Positions 45,405 to 54,127 of a stretch of 64,000 nt of DNA are shown piece after piece; position 1 is the first letter of the stretch; every line of letters begins with the position of its first letter. The notes below the pieces were generated by a model, which had not been told where the DNA came from, made no database searches, and saw only the letters and a list, made by a program, of their open reading frames with translations. Location of the stretch: assembly GCF_000019725.1 (NCBI RefSeq), contig NC_010505.1, positions 1,848,001 to 1,912,000 of the forward strand. The letters are read 5' to 3'. The DNA is from Methylobacterium radiotolerans JCM 2831. Lineage in GTDB: Bacteria > Pseudomonadota > Alphaproteobacteria > Rhizobiales > Beijerinckiaceae. Position numbers and translations under genes: made by a program.

Positions 45405-47009
45405 ATGCGGGCCGAGATCGAAGCCCCGACCCGCCCGCACCCGGCCGGCGCGGGGGCCGGCGGAGGGGCCGCAGGGGCCGCCGGAGACGTGCCGCGCACG
45501 ATCCGCCTGAGCGCGCGCGACAACGTCGCGATTGTGGTCAACGCCTTCGGGCTGCCGGCCGGCACGGTGTTCCCGGACGGGCTGGAACTCGTCGAGTTCG
45601 TGCCGCAGGGCCACAAGGTCGCCCTCACCGACATCCCGGAGGGCGGCGAGGTCCGCCGCTACGGCGAGGTGGTGGGCATCGCGACGCAACCGATCCCGCG
45701 GGGCGCCTGGGTGGAGGAATCCCGCGTCGCCACGCCGGTCGCCCCGGCCCTCGACGCCCTGGAGATGGCCACCCGCGTGCCGGTCCCCCTGCCCCCGCTC
45801 GAGGGCTACACCTTCGAGGGCTACCGCAACCCGGACGGGTCGGTGGGCACCAAGAACATCCTGGCGATCTCGATCAGCGTCCAGTGCGTCGCCGGCACCC
45901 TCGACGTGGCGATCCGGCGGATCAAGCAGGAGCTGCTGCCGCGCTTCCCCAACGTCGACGACGTGGTCGGCCTGACCCACGCCTACGGCTGCGGCGTCGC
46001 CATCAACGCCCCCGAGGCGGTGGTGCCGATCCGGACCCTCCAGAGCCTCGCGCGGAACCCGAATTTCGGCGGCGAGGTCATGGTCGTCGGACTCGGCTGC
46101 GAGAAGCTCGTCTCGGAGCGGCTCCTGCCCGACAGCGGCGCGGCCGGCGACGGGGTGGTGCGGCTCCAGGACGAGCGCCACCACGGCTTCTCGGCCATGG
46201 TCGACAGCATCCTGACCATGGCCGAGGCGCGCCTCGCGGTGCTGAACCGCCGGACGCGCGAGACCTGCCCGGCCTCCGAGCTGGTGGTCGGCCTGCAATG
46301 CGGCGGCAGCGACGCGTTCTCGGGCGTCACCGCCAACCCGGCGCTGGGCTTCGCGGCCGACCTGCTGGTCCGCTGCGGCGCCACCGTGATGTTCTCCGAG
46401 GTGACCGAGGTGCGCGACGCGATCCACCTGCTCACCCCGCGCGCCAAGTCCCCGGAGGTCGCCGCGGCGCTGGTCCGCGAGATGGCGTGGTACGACGCCT
46501 ACCTCGCCAAGGGCGAGGCCGACCGCCGCGCCAACCCGTCGCCGGGCAACAAGAAGGGCGGGCTCAACAACATCGTCGAGAAGGCTTTGGGCTCGGTCGC
46601 CAAATCGGGCACGAGCGCGATCTCCGGGGTCCTGGCGCCCGGCGAGCGCGTCCGCGAGAAGGGCCTGATCTTCGCCGCGACGCCGGCGAGCGACTTCGTC
46701 TGCGGCACGCTGCAGCTCGCCTCGGGCATCACCCTGCAGGTGTTCTCCACCGGCCGCGGCACGCCCTACGGGCTCAGTCAGGCGCCGGTGATCAAGGTCG
46801 CCACCCGCACGGAGCTCGCCGAGCGCTGGGCCGACCTGATCGACCTCGATGCCGGGCGCATCGCCACCGGCGCGGCGACGATCGAGGAGGTCGGCTGGGA
46901 GCTGTTCCACCTGATCCTCGACGTGGCGAGCGGGCGCAAGCGCCCCTGGTCGGACCGGTGGGGGCTGTTCAACGACCTGACCCTGTTCAACCCCGCGCCG
47001 ATCACCTGA
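45405..47009 (+). CDS. garD: Galactarate dehydratase (UxaA/GarD family)
   Basis: 534 residues, near the 523 of E. coli GarD. An N-terminal SAF domain ([23 protein letters not shown]) is followed by the catalytic UxaA region with [46 protein letters not shown]-type [17 protein letters not shown] and EVTEVRDA. It dehydrates galactarate (or a related aldarate) to 5-keto-4-deoxy-glucarate, the first step before the aldolase. GGAAGGAG precedes ATG 45405. A 30-residue Gly/Ala/Pro-rich N-terminal extension is unusual. Galactarate is preferred to altronate because of the operon partners. Confidence 0.88.
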   Translation: MRAEIEAPTRPHPAGAGAGGGAAGAAGDVPRTIRLSARDNVAIVVNAFGLPAGTVFPDGLELVEFVPQGHKVALTDIPEGGEVRRYGEVVGIATQPIPRGAWVEESRVATPVAPALDALEMATRVPVPLPPLEGYTFEGYRNPDGSVGTKNILAISISVQCVAGTLDVAIRRIKQELLPRFPNVDDVVGLTHAYGCGVAINAPEAVVPIRTLQSLARNPNFGGEVMVVGLGCEKLVSERLLPDSGAAGDGVVRLQDERHHGFSAMVDSILTMAEARLAVLNRRTRETCPASELVVGLQCGGSDAFSGVTANPALGFAADLLVRCGATVMFSEVTEVRDAIHLLTPRAKSPEVAAALVREMAWYDAYLAKGEADRRANPSPGNKKGGLNNIVEKALGSVAKSGTSAISGVLAPGERVREKGLIFAATPASDFVCGTLQLASGITLQVFSTGRGTPYGLSQAPVIKVATRTELAERWADLIDLDAGRIATGAATIEEVGWELFHLILDVASGRKRPWSDRWGLFNDLTLFNPAPIT

Positions 47010-47085
47010 GACTCACCGGCGGGACGGCGTTGCGTCCCGCCGCGTCGTCAGCGTGGCCGGACTCTGCTAGGCAGCCGGCACTGCC

Positions 47086-48282
47086 ATGACGCTGCCGATT
47101 CCCTCCCTCCGGACCCTGCTCTTCCGCCTGCACTGGGCGCTCGGCCTCACCGCCGGCCTCGTCCTCGCCCTGATGGGCCTGACCGGGGCGCTGATGAGCT
47201 ACGAGGAGGCGGTCACCGCCTTCGCCAACCGCGACCGGCTCGAGGTCGCGCCCGCCGGGCGGACGGCGCTGGCCCCCGCGGCGCTGGCGGCGCGGATCGA
47301 CGCGCAGGCGGGCGGCCGCGTCGCCAACGTGCTGACCCTGTCGGACGACCCGCGCGCGAGCGTCCACGTCCGCTTCGCCCGCGATCCCGAGACCCGCGCG
47401 CGGCCGCCCGCCGCCTACGCCGACCCCTACGACGGCGCGCTGCTCGGCCCGGTGCGGCTGGAGGGCGCCTTCACGACGGTGCGGGACCTGCACCGCTGGC
47501 TGCTGCTGCCCGGCGGGTCGAAGGGCTGGGGCCGCACGGTGACGGGCGCCTGCACCCTGGCGCTGCTGGCCTTCCTGGCGACCGGCCTCTACCTGCGCTG
47601 GCCCCGGATCCACCGCTGGCGGATCTGGCTGAAGCCGGCCCTGTCGCGGCCCGGCCGGCCGCGCTGGTGGTCGCTGCACGCCGTGGTCGGGACGTGGCTC
47701 CTGCCGGTCTACCTGGTCATCGCGCTGAGCGGCCTGACGTGGTCCTACCCGTGGTTCAAGGACGGCGCGACGCGGCTGCTCGCGGGCGCTCCGGACGCCG
47801 CGAAGCCGGCCGGCCGCAGGGCCGCCGGAAAGCCGGCCGATCCCGCCGTCAGCGGCCCGGCCGTCGACCGCGCCTGGGCGGATTTCCGCGCGCGGACCGG
47901 CGCGGAGGCCGGCACGGCGGTCCTGACCCTCCCGGGCGCCGACACGAAGGCGATCCGCATCCGCTGGCTGCCGAAGGGCGTCGACGCGCCGAGCGCCCGC
48001 AACGAGGACCGCTACGATCCCGCCACGGGCGCCCTGCTGGCCTCCGAGCGGGCCGCAGACGCGCCGCTGGGCCGGCGCCTCCTGGACAACGTCCTGGAGG
48101 TGCATCGCGGCCGCTTCTTCGGCGACCTCGTCGCGCTGCTGTTCTGCCTCGCGGCGCTGGCCATGCCGGGTTTCGCGGCGACCGGCCTGACGCTCTACGT
48201 CCTGCGCCGCCGCGCCGGGGCCCGCCGGAGGGCCGTCGAAGCCGGGGCGCCGGCGGGCGCCGTCCGAACGGCGAGCCCCTGA
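47086..48282 (+). CDS. PepSY-associated TM-helix membrane protein
   Basis: 398 residues with four membrane helices: LFRLHWALGLTAGLVLALMGLTGALMSYEE near the N-terminus, TVTGACTLALLAFLATGLYLRW (about 150-170), LHAVVGTWLLPVYLVIALSGLTW, and a last one near residue 350 (LVALLFCLAALAMPGFAATGL). Conserved His/Arg residues in FRLHW, LHRWL and HRWRIW, and a periplasmic PepSY loop, are typical. Members are often beside TonB siderophore receptors and are proposed to reduce ferric siderophores. It is convergent with such a receptor here. Confidence 0.9.
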   Translation: MTLPIPSLRTLLFRLHWALGLTAGLVLALMGLTGALMSYEEAVTAFANRDRLEVAPAGRTALAPAALAARIDAQAGGRVANVLTLSDDPRASVHVRFARDPETRARPPAAYADPYDGALLGPVRLEGAFTTVRDLHRWLLLPGGSKGWGRTVTGACTLALLAFLATGLYLRWPRIHRWRIWLKPALSRPGRPRWWSLHAVVGTWLLPVYLVIALSGLTWSYPWFKDGATRLLAGAPDAAKPAGRRAAGKPADPAVSGPAVDRAWADFRARTGAEAGTAVLTLPGADTKAIRIRWLPKGVDAPSARNEDRYDPATGALLASERAADAPLGRRLLDNVLEVHRGRFFGDLVALLFCLAALAMPGFAATGLTLYVLRRRAGARRRAVEAGAPAGAVRTASP

Positions 48283-48296
48283 CGGCAGCCTCCGGT

Positions 48297-48318
48297 GGGC
48301 CATCGTTCGATGGGGCCC
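48297..48318. terminator. Small hairpin between PepSY and receptor genes
   Basis: CCATCG-TT-CGATGG with an outer GGG/CCC pair after a bulge, between the convergent stops. Likely a weak bidirectional terminator. Confidence 0.45.
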
Positions 48319-48340
48319 GCCCCGCGCAGGTTTCGGCCCG

Positions 48341-50521
48341 TCAGAGCCGGGCGGTGATCGTCGCCAGCACCGTGAACGGCGCCCCGGGGGTGTTGTTGGT
48401 CGCGTTGGTCGGCGCCTCGATGTAGCGCGCGTTCGTCAGGTTGCGCATGTTCACCGACAGGCGCCAGTGGGCGTCGAAATCGTAGTACACGAGCGCGTCG
48501 AGCCGGTTGTAGGCGCCCACGGTGAAGCTGTTGTCGAGGTCGCCGTAGCGTCGGCCGACATGGGTGACGCCGAGCCCGAGCCCGAGCCCGCGCAGCGGGC
48601 CGTCCTGGAACGCGTAGGTCGTCCACAGGCTGCCGCTGAACACCGGCACGCCGGCGAGCCGGTTGCCGACCGCGAAGGTCGTGTCCTTGGTGATCCGCGC
48701 GTCGATCAGGCCGACGCTGCCGATGATGCTCCACCCGGGCAGGATCTCACCGGCGAGATCGGCCTCGACACCCCGCGACCGCTGCTGGCCGGTGATGACC
48801 GAGAAGGTGGGATTGCGCGGGTCGGTGGCCGCGACGTTGTCCCGGACGATCTGGAAGGCGGCCGCGCTCAGGGTCAGGCCGGGCGTGAGATCGACCCGGG
48901 TGCCGGCCTCGACCTGCTCGCCCGTGCTGGGCGGGGGGCTCGCCACGTTCAGCACGCTGGCGGTCTGCGGCAGGAACGACGTGGCGTAGCTCGCGTAGAA
49001 GGTCAGCGGCTCGAACGGCCGGTAGATCAGTCCGACCCGCGGCGAGGCGCCGAACAGGGTCTGCTCGGGCGGCTGGGTCCGCGAGGCCGGCTGGCGGTTG
49101 AAATAGTACTGGCTGCCGAGATCGAACCGGGCCCCGACGACGAGCTGCAAGCCCGGCGCGAGCACGATCTGGTCCTGGGCGTAGAGCCCGAACACCTCCA
49201 GCTTCTGCTTCAGGTCGGCCTGGAACTGGAGCGGCTGGAAGGCCGCGCCGAACATCGGGTTGAGGAAGCTGACCGGGGCGAGGTTGCCCTGCTGGGAGAA
49301 GGCGTGGCGGAAGCCGTTCGAGTACTCGAGCCCGAGGAGCGCCGTATGGGCGAAGCCGAAGGTGTCGAACTTCATCACGGCCTCGGTCTGGCTGTCGACC
49401 GCGGCGAAGCGCGAGTTGACCGTGGCTTCGCGCCGGCTCAGCAGCGTGCCGGCATTGTTGACCGATAGGGCACGGGCCGCGAACACGTCGAACGTGCCCC
49501 ATTGCCCGGCGATGACCTGCCGGAGCGTCAGGTTCTCGTTGACGTCGTGCTCGGCCCGCATGGTGATCGTGTTGAAGGCGCCGAAGTAGCGCGAGGACGG
49601 CTCACCGTAGAACCGGCCGATGTTGTCGAGCGGGACGCGGCCGCGGAAGGCCACCAGCCCCTCGTCGTACTGGGTGTGCTGGTTGGTGAATTCCGAGTTC
49701 ACGTAGACCCGGGTGTCGGCGCTCGGCGTCCAGCTGAAGGCCGGCGCCACGAAGACGCGCCGGTTGGTGTCGCCGCCGTAATTGCGGAAGGTCGGATCCT
49801 CCTGGGCGGCGAAGCTCAGGCGCGCGGCGAGTCCTTCGACGGCGGGCAGCGCGCTCGACACGGAGCCCTGGAAGCGCCGGAAGCCGAAGCTGCCACCCTG
49901 AACACTCGCGTCGGCCGTGGGCTCGAATGTCGGCCGGCGGGTCACGATGTTGATGACGCCGCCGGGATCTCCCCGCCCGAACAGCACCGAGGCCGGTCCC
50001 TTGATCACCTCGACGCGCTCCGCATCCACGAGGTCGCGCGTCACCGGGTAGAAGTTGATGGCCGGATCGACCAGCACGCCGTCGACGGCGAAGACCTGCG
50101 TGGAGAAGCCGCGGATCAGGTAGTTCTGCGACCGTCCCTGCACCGTGCTGCCGAGAACCACGTTGCTGACGTTGGTCACGGCATCGGTCAGCCGCAGGTC
50201 CTGCTGGTCGGTGATCACCGAACGGGGCACGACGTTGATCGATTGCGGCGAGTCGCGCACCGGCGTGTCGGTGCGCGTGGCGGTCGCGGAGCGCGTCGCC
50301 CGGTAGCCGACGACGGGACCGTCGGCCCGCTCGCTGACGGGGCCCGTGCCCGCAACACTGAGTTCGGAGAGAACGACCTCGTCGGCGACCGGCTCGGATT
50401 GCGCGCGGATCTCTGTCGGCGCGAGCAGAAGGAGCGACGTCGCGAGCCCAGTGCTGCAGAAATTCAGGCGCGACCGGCAGTATTTGATGCGATCGACGAC
50501 GTCGATCCGGGCGGCAGACAT
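48341..50521 (-). CDS. TonB-dependent siderophore receptor
   Basis: 726 residues. Signal peptide with hydrophobic core GLATSLLLLAPTEIRAQ; likely TonB box DEVVLSELSV (about 47-56). The plug domain has DSPQSINVVPRSVITDQQ, NYLIRGF, VDGVLVDP and VEVIKGPASVLFGRGDPGGVINIVTRRP (about 165-195), the FpvA/FhuA-type siderophore pattern. A 22-strand barrel follows (FGLYAQDQIVLAPGLQLVVGARFD, PRVGLIYRPFEPLTFYASYATSF), ending FTVLATITARL. It imports a ferric siderophore. A Fur-like dyad overlaps the region just before the start; the start has no clear ribosome site. Confidence 0.94.
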   Translation of the reverse strand: MSAARIDVVDRIKYCRSRLNFCSTGLATSLLLLAPTEIRAQSEPVADEVVLSELSVAGTGPVSERADGPVVGYRATRSATATRTDTPVRDSPQSINVVPRSVITDQQDLRLTDAVTNVSNVVLGSTVQGRSQNYLIRGFSTQVFAVDGVLVDPAINFYPVTRDLVDAERVEVIKGPASVLFGRGDPGGVINIVTRRPTFEPTADASVQGGSFGFRRFQGSVSSALPAVEGLAARLSFAAQEDPTFRNYGGDTNRRVFVAPAFSWTPSADTRVYVNSEFTNQHTQYDEGLVAFRGRVPLDNIGRFYGEPSSRYFGAFNTITMRAEHDVNENLTLRQVIAGQWGTFDVFAARALSVNNAGTLLSRREATVNSRFAAVDSQTEAVMKFDTFGFAHTALLGLEYSNGFRHAFSQQGNLAPVSFLNPMFGAAFQPLQFQADLKQKLEVFGLYAQDQIVLAPGLQLVVGARFDLGSQYYFNRQPASRTQPPEQTLFGASPRVGLIYRPFEPLTFYASYATSFLPQTASVLNVASPPPSTGEQVEAGTRVDLTPGLTLSAAAFQIVRDNVAATDPRNPTFSVITGQQRSRGVEADLAGEILPGWSIIGSVGLIDARITKDTTFAVGNRLAGVPVFSGSLWTTYAFQDGPLRGLGLGLGVTHVGRRYGDLDNSFTVGAYNRLDALVYYDFDAHWRLSVNMRNLTNARYIEAPTNATNNTPGAPFTVLATITARL

Positions 50522-50522
50522 G

Positions 50523-50541
50523 CTTTAAAATCGTTCTCAAG
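50523..50541. promoter_or_regulatory. Fur-family-like dyad before the siderophore receptor
   Basis: CTTTAAAAT-C-GTTCTCAAG is a 9-1-9 imperfect palindrome (6 of 9 pairs) ending 2 bp from the receptor ATG. On the minus strand it reads GAGAACGATTTTAAAG, similar to the GATAATGATTATC Fur core. Iron regulation is expected of the gene; Fur, Irr or another protein could bind. Confidence 0.45.
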
Positions 50542-50676
50542 AGCGACGTATCGACGCGATGCGGTATTTCTAGATTGCATACGCCGTCTTTTCTCAACGC
50601 CGATCGGGAAAGCCGCGGGTGACGCGCGCATCCTCTGCCCGGATGTGGCGCGGAAGGCACGTTTTGAGCGGCAATG

Positions 50677-50694
50677 CTTTGAAATGATTCAAAG
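50677..50694. promoter_or_regulatory. 18-bp perfect palindrome
   Basis: CTTTGAA-ATGA-TTCAAAG, perfect 7-bp arms, 156 bp upstream of the receptor start. Candidate binding site of a dimeric regulator. Confidence 0.5.
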
Positions 50695-50952
50695 ATGCCA
50701 ACCTTTGCGTGTGCAATCCTGGGCTTTGCAACCGGCAACGGCCCGGGACGCGCCGGGCGGCGGGCCGACTCACGGCGACGCGCCCCGCCGGGGGCCACGC
50801 GGCGTCGCCCGTGAGAACGGCCGGCCGGCCCGCGCGAGGGGGGGGTCGCGGGCCGGCCGGCGTACCGCGCGCCGGATCCGGCCCGCGATCGGTGATGGCG
50901 GCGGTGAGGGCGCGTCGCCGGTGGGGCCCGGGGGCGCGCAGCGGCGCCGGGA

Positions 50953-51353
50953 TCAGCGGGCCGCGGGCCGATCCGGGAGCGCCGGGGTCGGCAGGCGGCC
51001 GTCGAGCCCGGCGTCGAGCCGCGCGCGGAGCGGGGCGATCGCCGCGGCGACGTCGGAATCGGGGAGCGCGGCCGGGTCGCAGTCCGGCGCGGTGGCGCGC
51101 CCCGACGGGGTCGCGGCGAACCGGTCGCCGCTCCCGGCCCCGCTCCGCGCCGTCATGGGGGCGCTGTCCGGGTTGCGGGTCGATGCCGACCGGATCTCCG
51201 CCCGCAGGGTCGCGGCCACGCGGCCGAGGTCCTGCAGGGCGGTGCGGTGAAAGCCGGCGCGCGCGCAACGGGCCCCGGCGGCGTCGAGGATGTGCGCGCG
51301 CCGGGCGGGCGGGTGGCCGCGGTCTCCGGCGCCCCGTCCGCCGCGCCGGTCAC
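50953..51353 (-). pseudogene. Decayed TetR-family regulator
   Basis: The segment ARRAHILDAAGARCARAGFHRTALQDLG (about 51314-51230, minus) is an obvious TetR HTH beginning. A GTG at 51353 overlaps the stop of the upstream small protein (GTGA), and would start MTGAADGAPETAATRPP, but that frame is shifted by one base from the HTH frame. After DLG the expected recognition helix (GxxxGxxYxxF) is missing and the rest, to a stop at 50953, resembles no TetR ligand domain. It looks like a frameshifted, truncated regulator. Two tandem palindromes upstream of the pair are the sort of operator it would have used. Confidence 0.55.
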
Positions 51354-51649
51354 GACCCGGGCTGCGCCGCGGCGGCGACCGGCGCGACGCGGCTCTGATC
51401 CTTGCCCAGGCTGGCGACGGCGCAGGATTGCGGTCCCTGACGGAGGTCCGCGCAGATCCGGGCCTGCCAGCCATCCGGGCCGGCGCCGGTCCAGTTGATC
51501 AGCGCCAGCCAAGCGAGGGCCAGGACGGCGCCGAAGGTCAGGTTGGCGGGGGTGCAGACGCTGCGGACGAGGGCGAGCGCGCCCGGGCCGCGGGCGCCGA
51601 AGCGCTGGGCATCGAGATCGGACCAGCGGCCTTCGAGGGTGAGAGCCAT
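51350..51649 (-). CDS. Small membrane protein
   Basis: 99 residues. One clear membrane helix (LTFGAVLALAWLALINWTG, about 37-55) follows a polar N-terminus; then a soluble tail with two cysteines (ARICADLRQGPQSCAV) that may form a disulfide. Its stop overlaps the GTG of the TetR remnant, and tandem AATGAACGTTCATT palindromes lie 29-64 bp upstream of its ATG, so it was probably regulated by that TetR. No family recognised. Confidence 0.65.
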   Translation of the reverse strand: MALTLEGRWSDLDAQRFGARGPGALALVRSVCTPANLTFGAVLALAWLALINWTGAGPDGWQARICADLRQGPQSCAVASLGKDQSRVAPVAAAAQPGS

Positions 51650-52040
51650 CGCGCGCTCCTGTTTGCCCCACCCTTGTAATGAACGTTCATTCTCATGTCA
51701 ATGAACGTTCATTCTCATCGCGGCCGCGGGACGGGCGTAGCTGCGGCGATCCGCGGCCGGGGCAGGGTTCGCCGGGCGGGGGGCCGAGCGCGCGGCCGAG
51801 TCCCCGGCAGCGCTTCAGGGGCGCCCGGGCGGCCGTCCGGGACGGTGCGCGGGAGAGATGCCTCTCGGGGGGCGATCGCCGTCGCGCCTCCCGCCGCGCT
51901 CCGGCAGCCCGGGACCGGTCCGGGTTCGGTGCGCGCGATGGGTCAGGGCGAGGCGGGGCCGGAGCACGCGATCCGCGGCCCTGCCGCGGCGGCCTCGGCG
52001 CGCCCGGGAACCCCGTCCCGGACGCGCCCGGGGGCTGCCG
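51650..52040. other. Spacer between cysI and the small membrane protein
   Basis: 390 bp. Apart from the tandem palindromes it is very GC-rich. Open frames on the plus strand here lack ribosome sites and family features; nothing else is seen. Confidence 0.55.
51678..51713. promoter_or_regulatory. Tandem 14-bp palindromes, probable TetR operators
   Basis: AATGAACGTTCATT is present twice, at 51678-51691 and 51700-51713, each a perfect palindrome, centres 22 bp apart (about two helical turns); the eight bases TCTCATGT/TCTCATCG after each copy are also nearly repeated. They lie just upstream of the small membrane protein start (51649). Confidence 0.8.
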
Positions 52041-53891
52041 TCAGCCGAGCGTGGCCGGCTTGAGGGCGCCGGTCCGGTCGTGGAAGTCCGGGCCGTTGGT
52101 GGTGCGGGCTACGTGGCCGGCGCGGATCAGGTAGTCGCCGAAATGCTCGCCCGGCTGCCGGCCCCTCGCGTAGTCGGCGAACAGCGGGTCGAGGGTGTCG
52201 CGGATCTCGGAGGCCGCCACGTCCTCCTTGTAGAGCTTGCTCAGCCGCGAGCCGTCGTGGGCCGCGCCGAGATAGAGGTGATAGCGCTCGGGGCCGCGGC
52301 CCACGAGGCCGATCTCGGAGATGAACGGCCGGGCGCATCCGTTCGGGCAGCCGGTGGAGCGGATCGTGATCTCCTCCTCGGCGAGCCCGTGGGACGCGAG
52401 GCTCTCCTCCAGCTCGGTCATCAGGTCCGGCAGGTAGCGCTCGCTCTCGGCCAGCGCGAGGCCGCAGGTCGGCAGGGCCACGCAGGCGAGCGAGCTGCGC
52501 CGGAGCGCGCTCGCGCCCCGGGTCAGGCCGTACTCATCGACGAGGGCGTCGATCTCGGCGCGCTTCTCGGCCGGGACGTTGGCGATGATCACGTTCTGGT
52601 TGCCGGTCAGGCGGAAATCGCCCTGGTGGACCTCGGCGATGCGGCGCAGACCCGAGAGGAATTGCGGGCCGCCGTCGATGTCCTTGATCCGGCCCGAGGG
52701 CACGTAGAGCGTCAGGTGGTGGCGGCCGTCGTCGCCCTCGACCCAGCCGTAGCGGTCGCCGTTGCCCGTGAAGGTGAAGGGCTTGGGCGCGCCGAGCTTC
52801 TTGCCGACCCGCTTCTCCACCTCGGCCCGGAAGGCGTCGAGGCCGTAGCGCTCGATCGTGTACTTGAGCCGGGCGTTCTTGCGGTTCTTGCGGTTGCCCC
52901 AGTCGCGCTGGACCGTCATCACGGCTTCCGCGACCTTCAGGGCGTCCTCGGGCTTCACGAAGCCCATCACGTCGGCGGTGCGCGGGAAGGTGTCGGGCTC
53001 GCCGTGGGTCATGCCCATGCCGCCGCCCACCGTGACGTTCCAGCCGGTGACCTGGTTCTTCTTGTCGAGGATCGCGATGAAGCCGAGGTCGTGGGCGAAG
53101 ATGTCGACCTCGTTGGAGGGCGGCACCGCCACGACGGTCTTGAACTTCCGCGGCAGGTAGGTCCGGCCGTAGACCGGCTCGACCTCGGCCTCGTCCTCGC
53201 CGCCGACCACGCGCTCGCCGTCGAGCCAGATCTCGCGCCACGCGCTGGTCTTCGGCAGCAGCGAGTCGGAGATGTCCTTGGCGAGCTGGTAGGCGGCCTT
53301 GTGGGCGCCGGTCTGGGCCGGGTTCGTCGCCGCCATGACGTTGCGGTTGACGTCGCCGCAGGCCGCGATCGTGTCGAGCAGCGCGCCGTCGATGGCGGCC
53401 ATCGTGCGCTTCAGGTTCGACTTGATCACGCCGTGGTACTGGAAGGTCTGGCGCGTGGTCGCGCGCAGCGCCCCGCCCGCGTAGGTCCGGGCGATGTCGT
53501 CGAGGATCAGCCACTGCTTCGGGGTGATGACGCCGCCGGCGATGCGCAGGCGGATCATGAAGCTGTAGGCCTTGTCGAGCTTCTTCTTGGTCCGCTCGGG
53601 GCGCAGGTCGCGGTCGTCCTGCAGGTACATCCCGTGGAACTTCACGAGCTGCCCGTCATCCTCCGAGATCGCCCCGGTGGCGTGCTTCAGGAGCCCGTCC
53701 GCCAGCGTGCCGCGGAGGTAGCCGCTGGCGATCTTGATGTGCTCGTTCGCGGCGAGTTTCTCCGCGCGCGCGGCCTCGGCATCCGTGATCGGGCGGGAGG
53801 TCGGCGGGGTCTCGTAGACGCGCTTGGCCGGTGTGGCGGCAGGGCCGGGGGCCGGGGTCTCGGCGGCGTCGCGGGGGCTGTGGTCGTCCAT
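52041..53891 (-). CDS. cysI: Sulfite reductase (hemoprotein) / nitrite-sulfite reductase family
   Basis: 616 residues. It reduces sulfite to sulfide with six electrons from the CysJ flavoprotein. Two ferredoxin-like halves (GMYLQDDRDLRPE..., MIRLRIAGGVITPKQWLILDDIARTYAGG, ATTRQTFQYHGV; GDFRLTGNQNVIIANVP) and the siroheme-[4Fe-4S] ligands Cys470 and Cys476 (C-x5-C) and Cys515 and Cys519 (STGCPNGCARPF) are present. A 40-residue Pro/Ala-rich N-terminus precedes the domain. It lies 236 bp downstream of cysJ on the same strand, the spacer holding two hairpins. Confidence 0.93.
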   Translation of the reverse strand: MDDHSPRDAAETPAPGPAATPAKRVYETPPTSRPITDAEAARAEKLAANEHIKIASGYLRGTLADGLLKHATGAISEDDGQLVKFHGMYLQDDRDLRPERTKKKLDKAYSFMIRLRIAGGVITPKQWLILDDIARTYAGGALRATTRQTFQYHGVIKSNLKRTMAAIDGALLDTIAACGDVNRNVMAATNPAQTGAHKAAYQLAKDISDSLLPKTSAWREIWLDGERVVGGEDEAEVEPVYGRTYLPRKFKTVVAVPPSNEVDIFAHDLGFIAILDKKNQVTGWNVTVGGGMGMTHGEPDTFPRTADVMGFVKPEDALKVAEAVMTVQRDWGNRKNRKNARLKYTIERYGLDAFRAEVEKRVGKKLGAPKPFTFTGNGDRYGWVEGDDGRHHLTLYVPSGRIKDIDGGPQFLSGLRRIAEVHQGDFRLTGNQNVIIANVPAEKRAEIDALVDEYGLTRGASALRRSSLACVALPTCGLALAESERYLPDLMTELEESLASHGLAEEEITIRSTGCPNGCARPFISEIGLVGRGPERYHLYLGAAHDGSRLSKLYKEDVAASEIRDTLDPLFADYARGRQPGEHFGDYLIRAGHVARTTNGPDFHDRTGALKPATLG

Positions 53892-53921
53892 GGGGTGAAT
53901 CCGTCTGTCTGAACGCGTCTT

Positions 53922-53938
53922 CCTCCCCGGTGGGGAGG
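53922..53938. repeat. Small hairpin in the cysJ-cysI spacer
   Basis: CCTCCCC-GGT-GGGGAGG, perfect 7-bp stem just upstream of cysI; may affect mRNA stability or cysI expression. Confidence 0.55.
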
Positions 53939-54035
53939 GGGCGAGCGGAGCGAAGCCGGTGCAGGACTGGAACCGGATCCGCGACCTCGGGGTGAGGGCT
54001 GCGCCCTCTCCGGAACGACCTGATCCCTCACCCTG

Positions 54036-54059
54036 CCCCTCTCCCGCCCGGGAGAGGGG
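54036..54059. repeat. REP-like palindrome in the cysJ-cysI spacer
   Basis: CCCCTCTCCC-GCCC-GGGAGAGGGG, perfect 10-bp stem. The core TCTCCCG...CGGGAGA recurs after cysN (60033-60063), suggesting a dispersed palindromic family. Confidence 0.65.
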
Positions 54060-54127
54060 ACCTGCGTCACGCCTGTCTCTGCCGCATCTCGTCGAAGGCC
54101 CCCCGCGGTGCGGGGAGCGGTGTGTCC

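Larger units (their letters stand above)
50522..50952. other. Spacer upstream of the siderophore receptor
   Basis: About 430 bp. The first 200 bp are AT-rich relative to the window and hold the Fur-like dyad and the 18-bp palindrome; the rest is GC-rich with no credible gene. Confidence 0.55.

Noticed and set aside
50709..51398. 229-residue plus-strand frame opposite the TetR remnant
   Set aside because: Arg/Gly/Pro-rich shadow; the HTH-like sequence is on the other strand.
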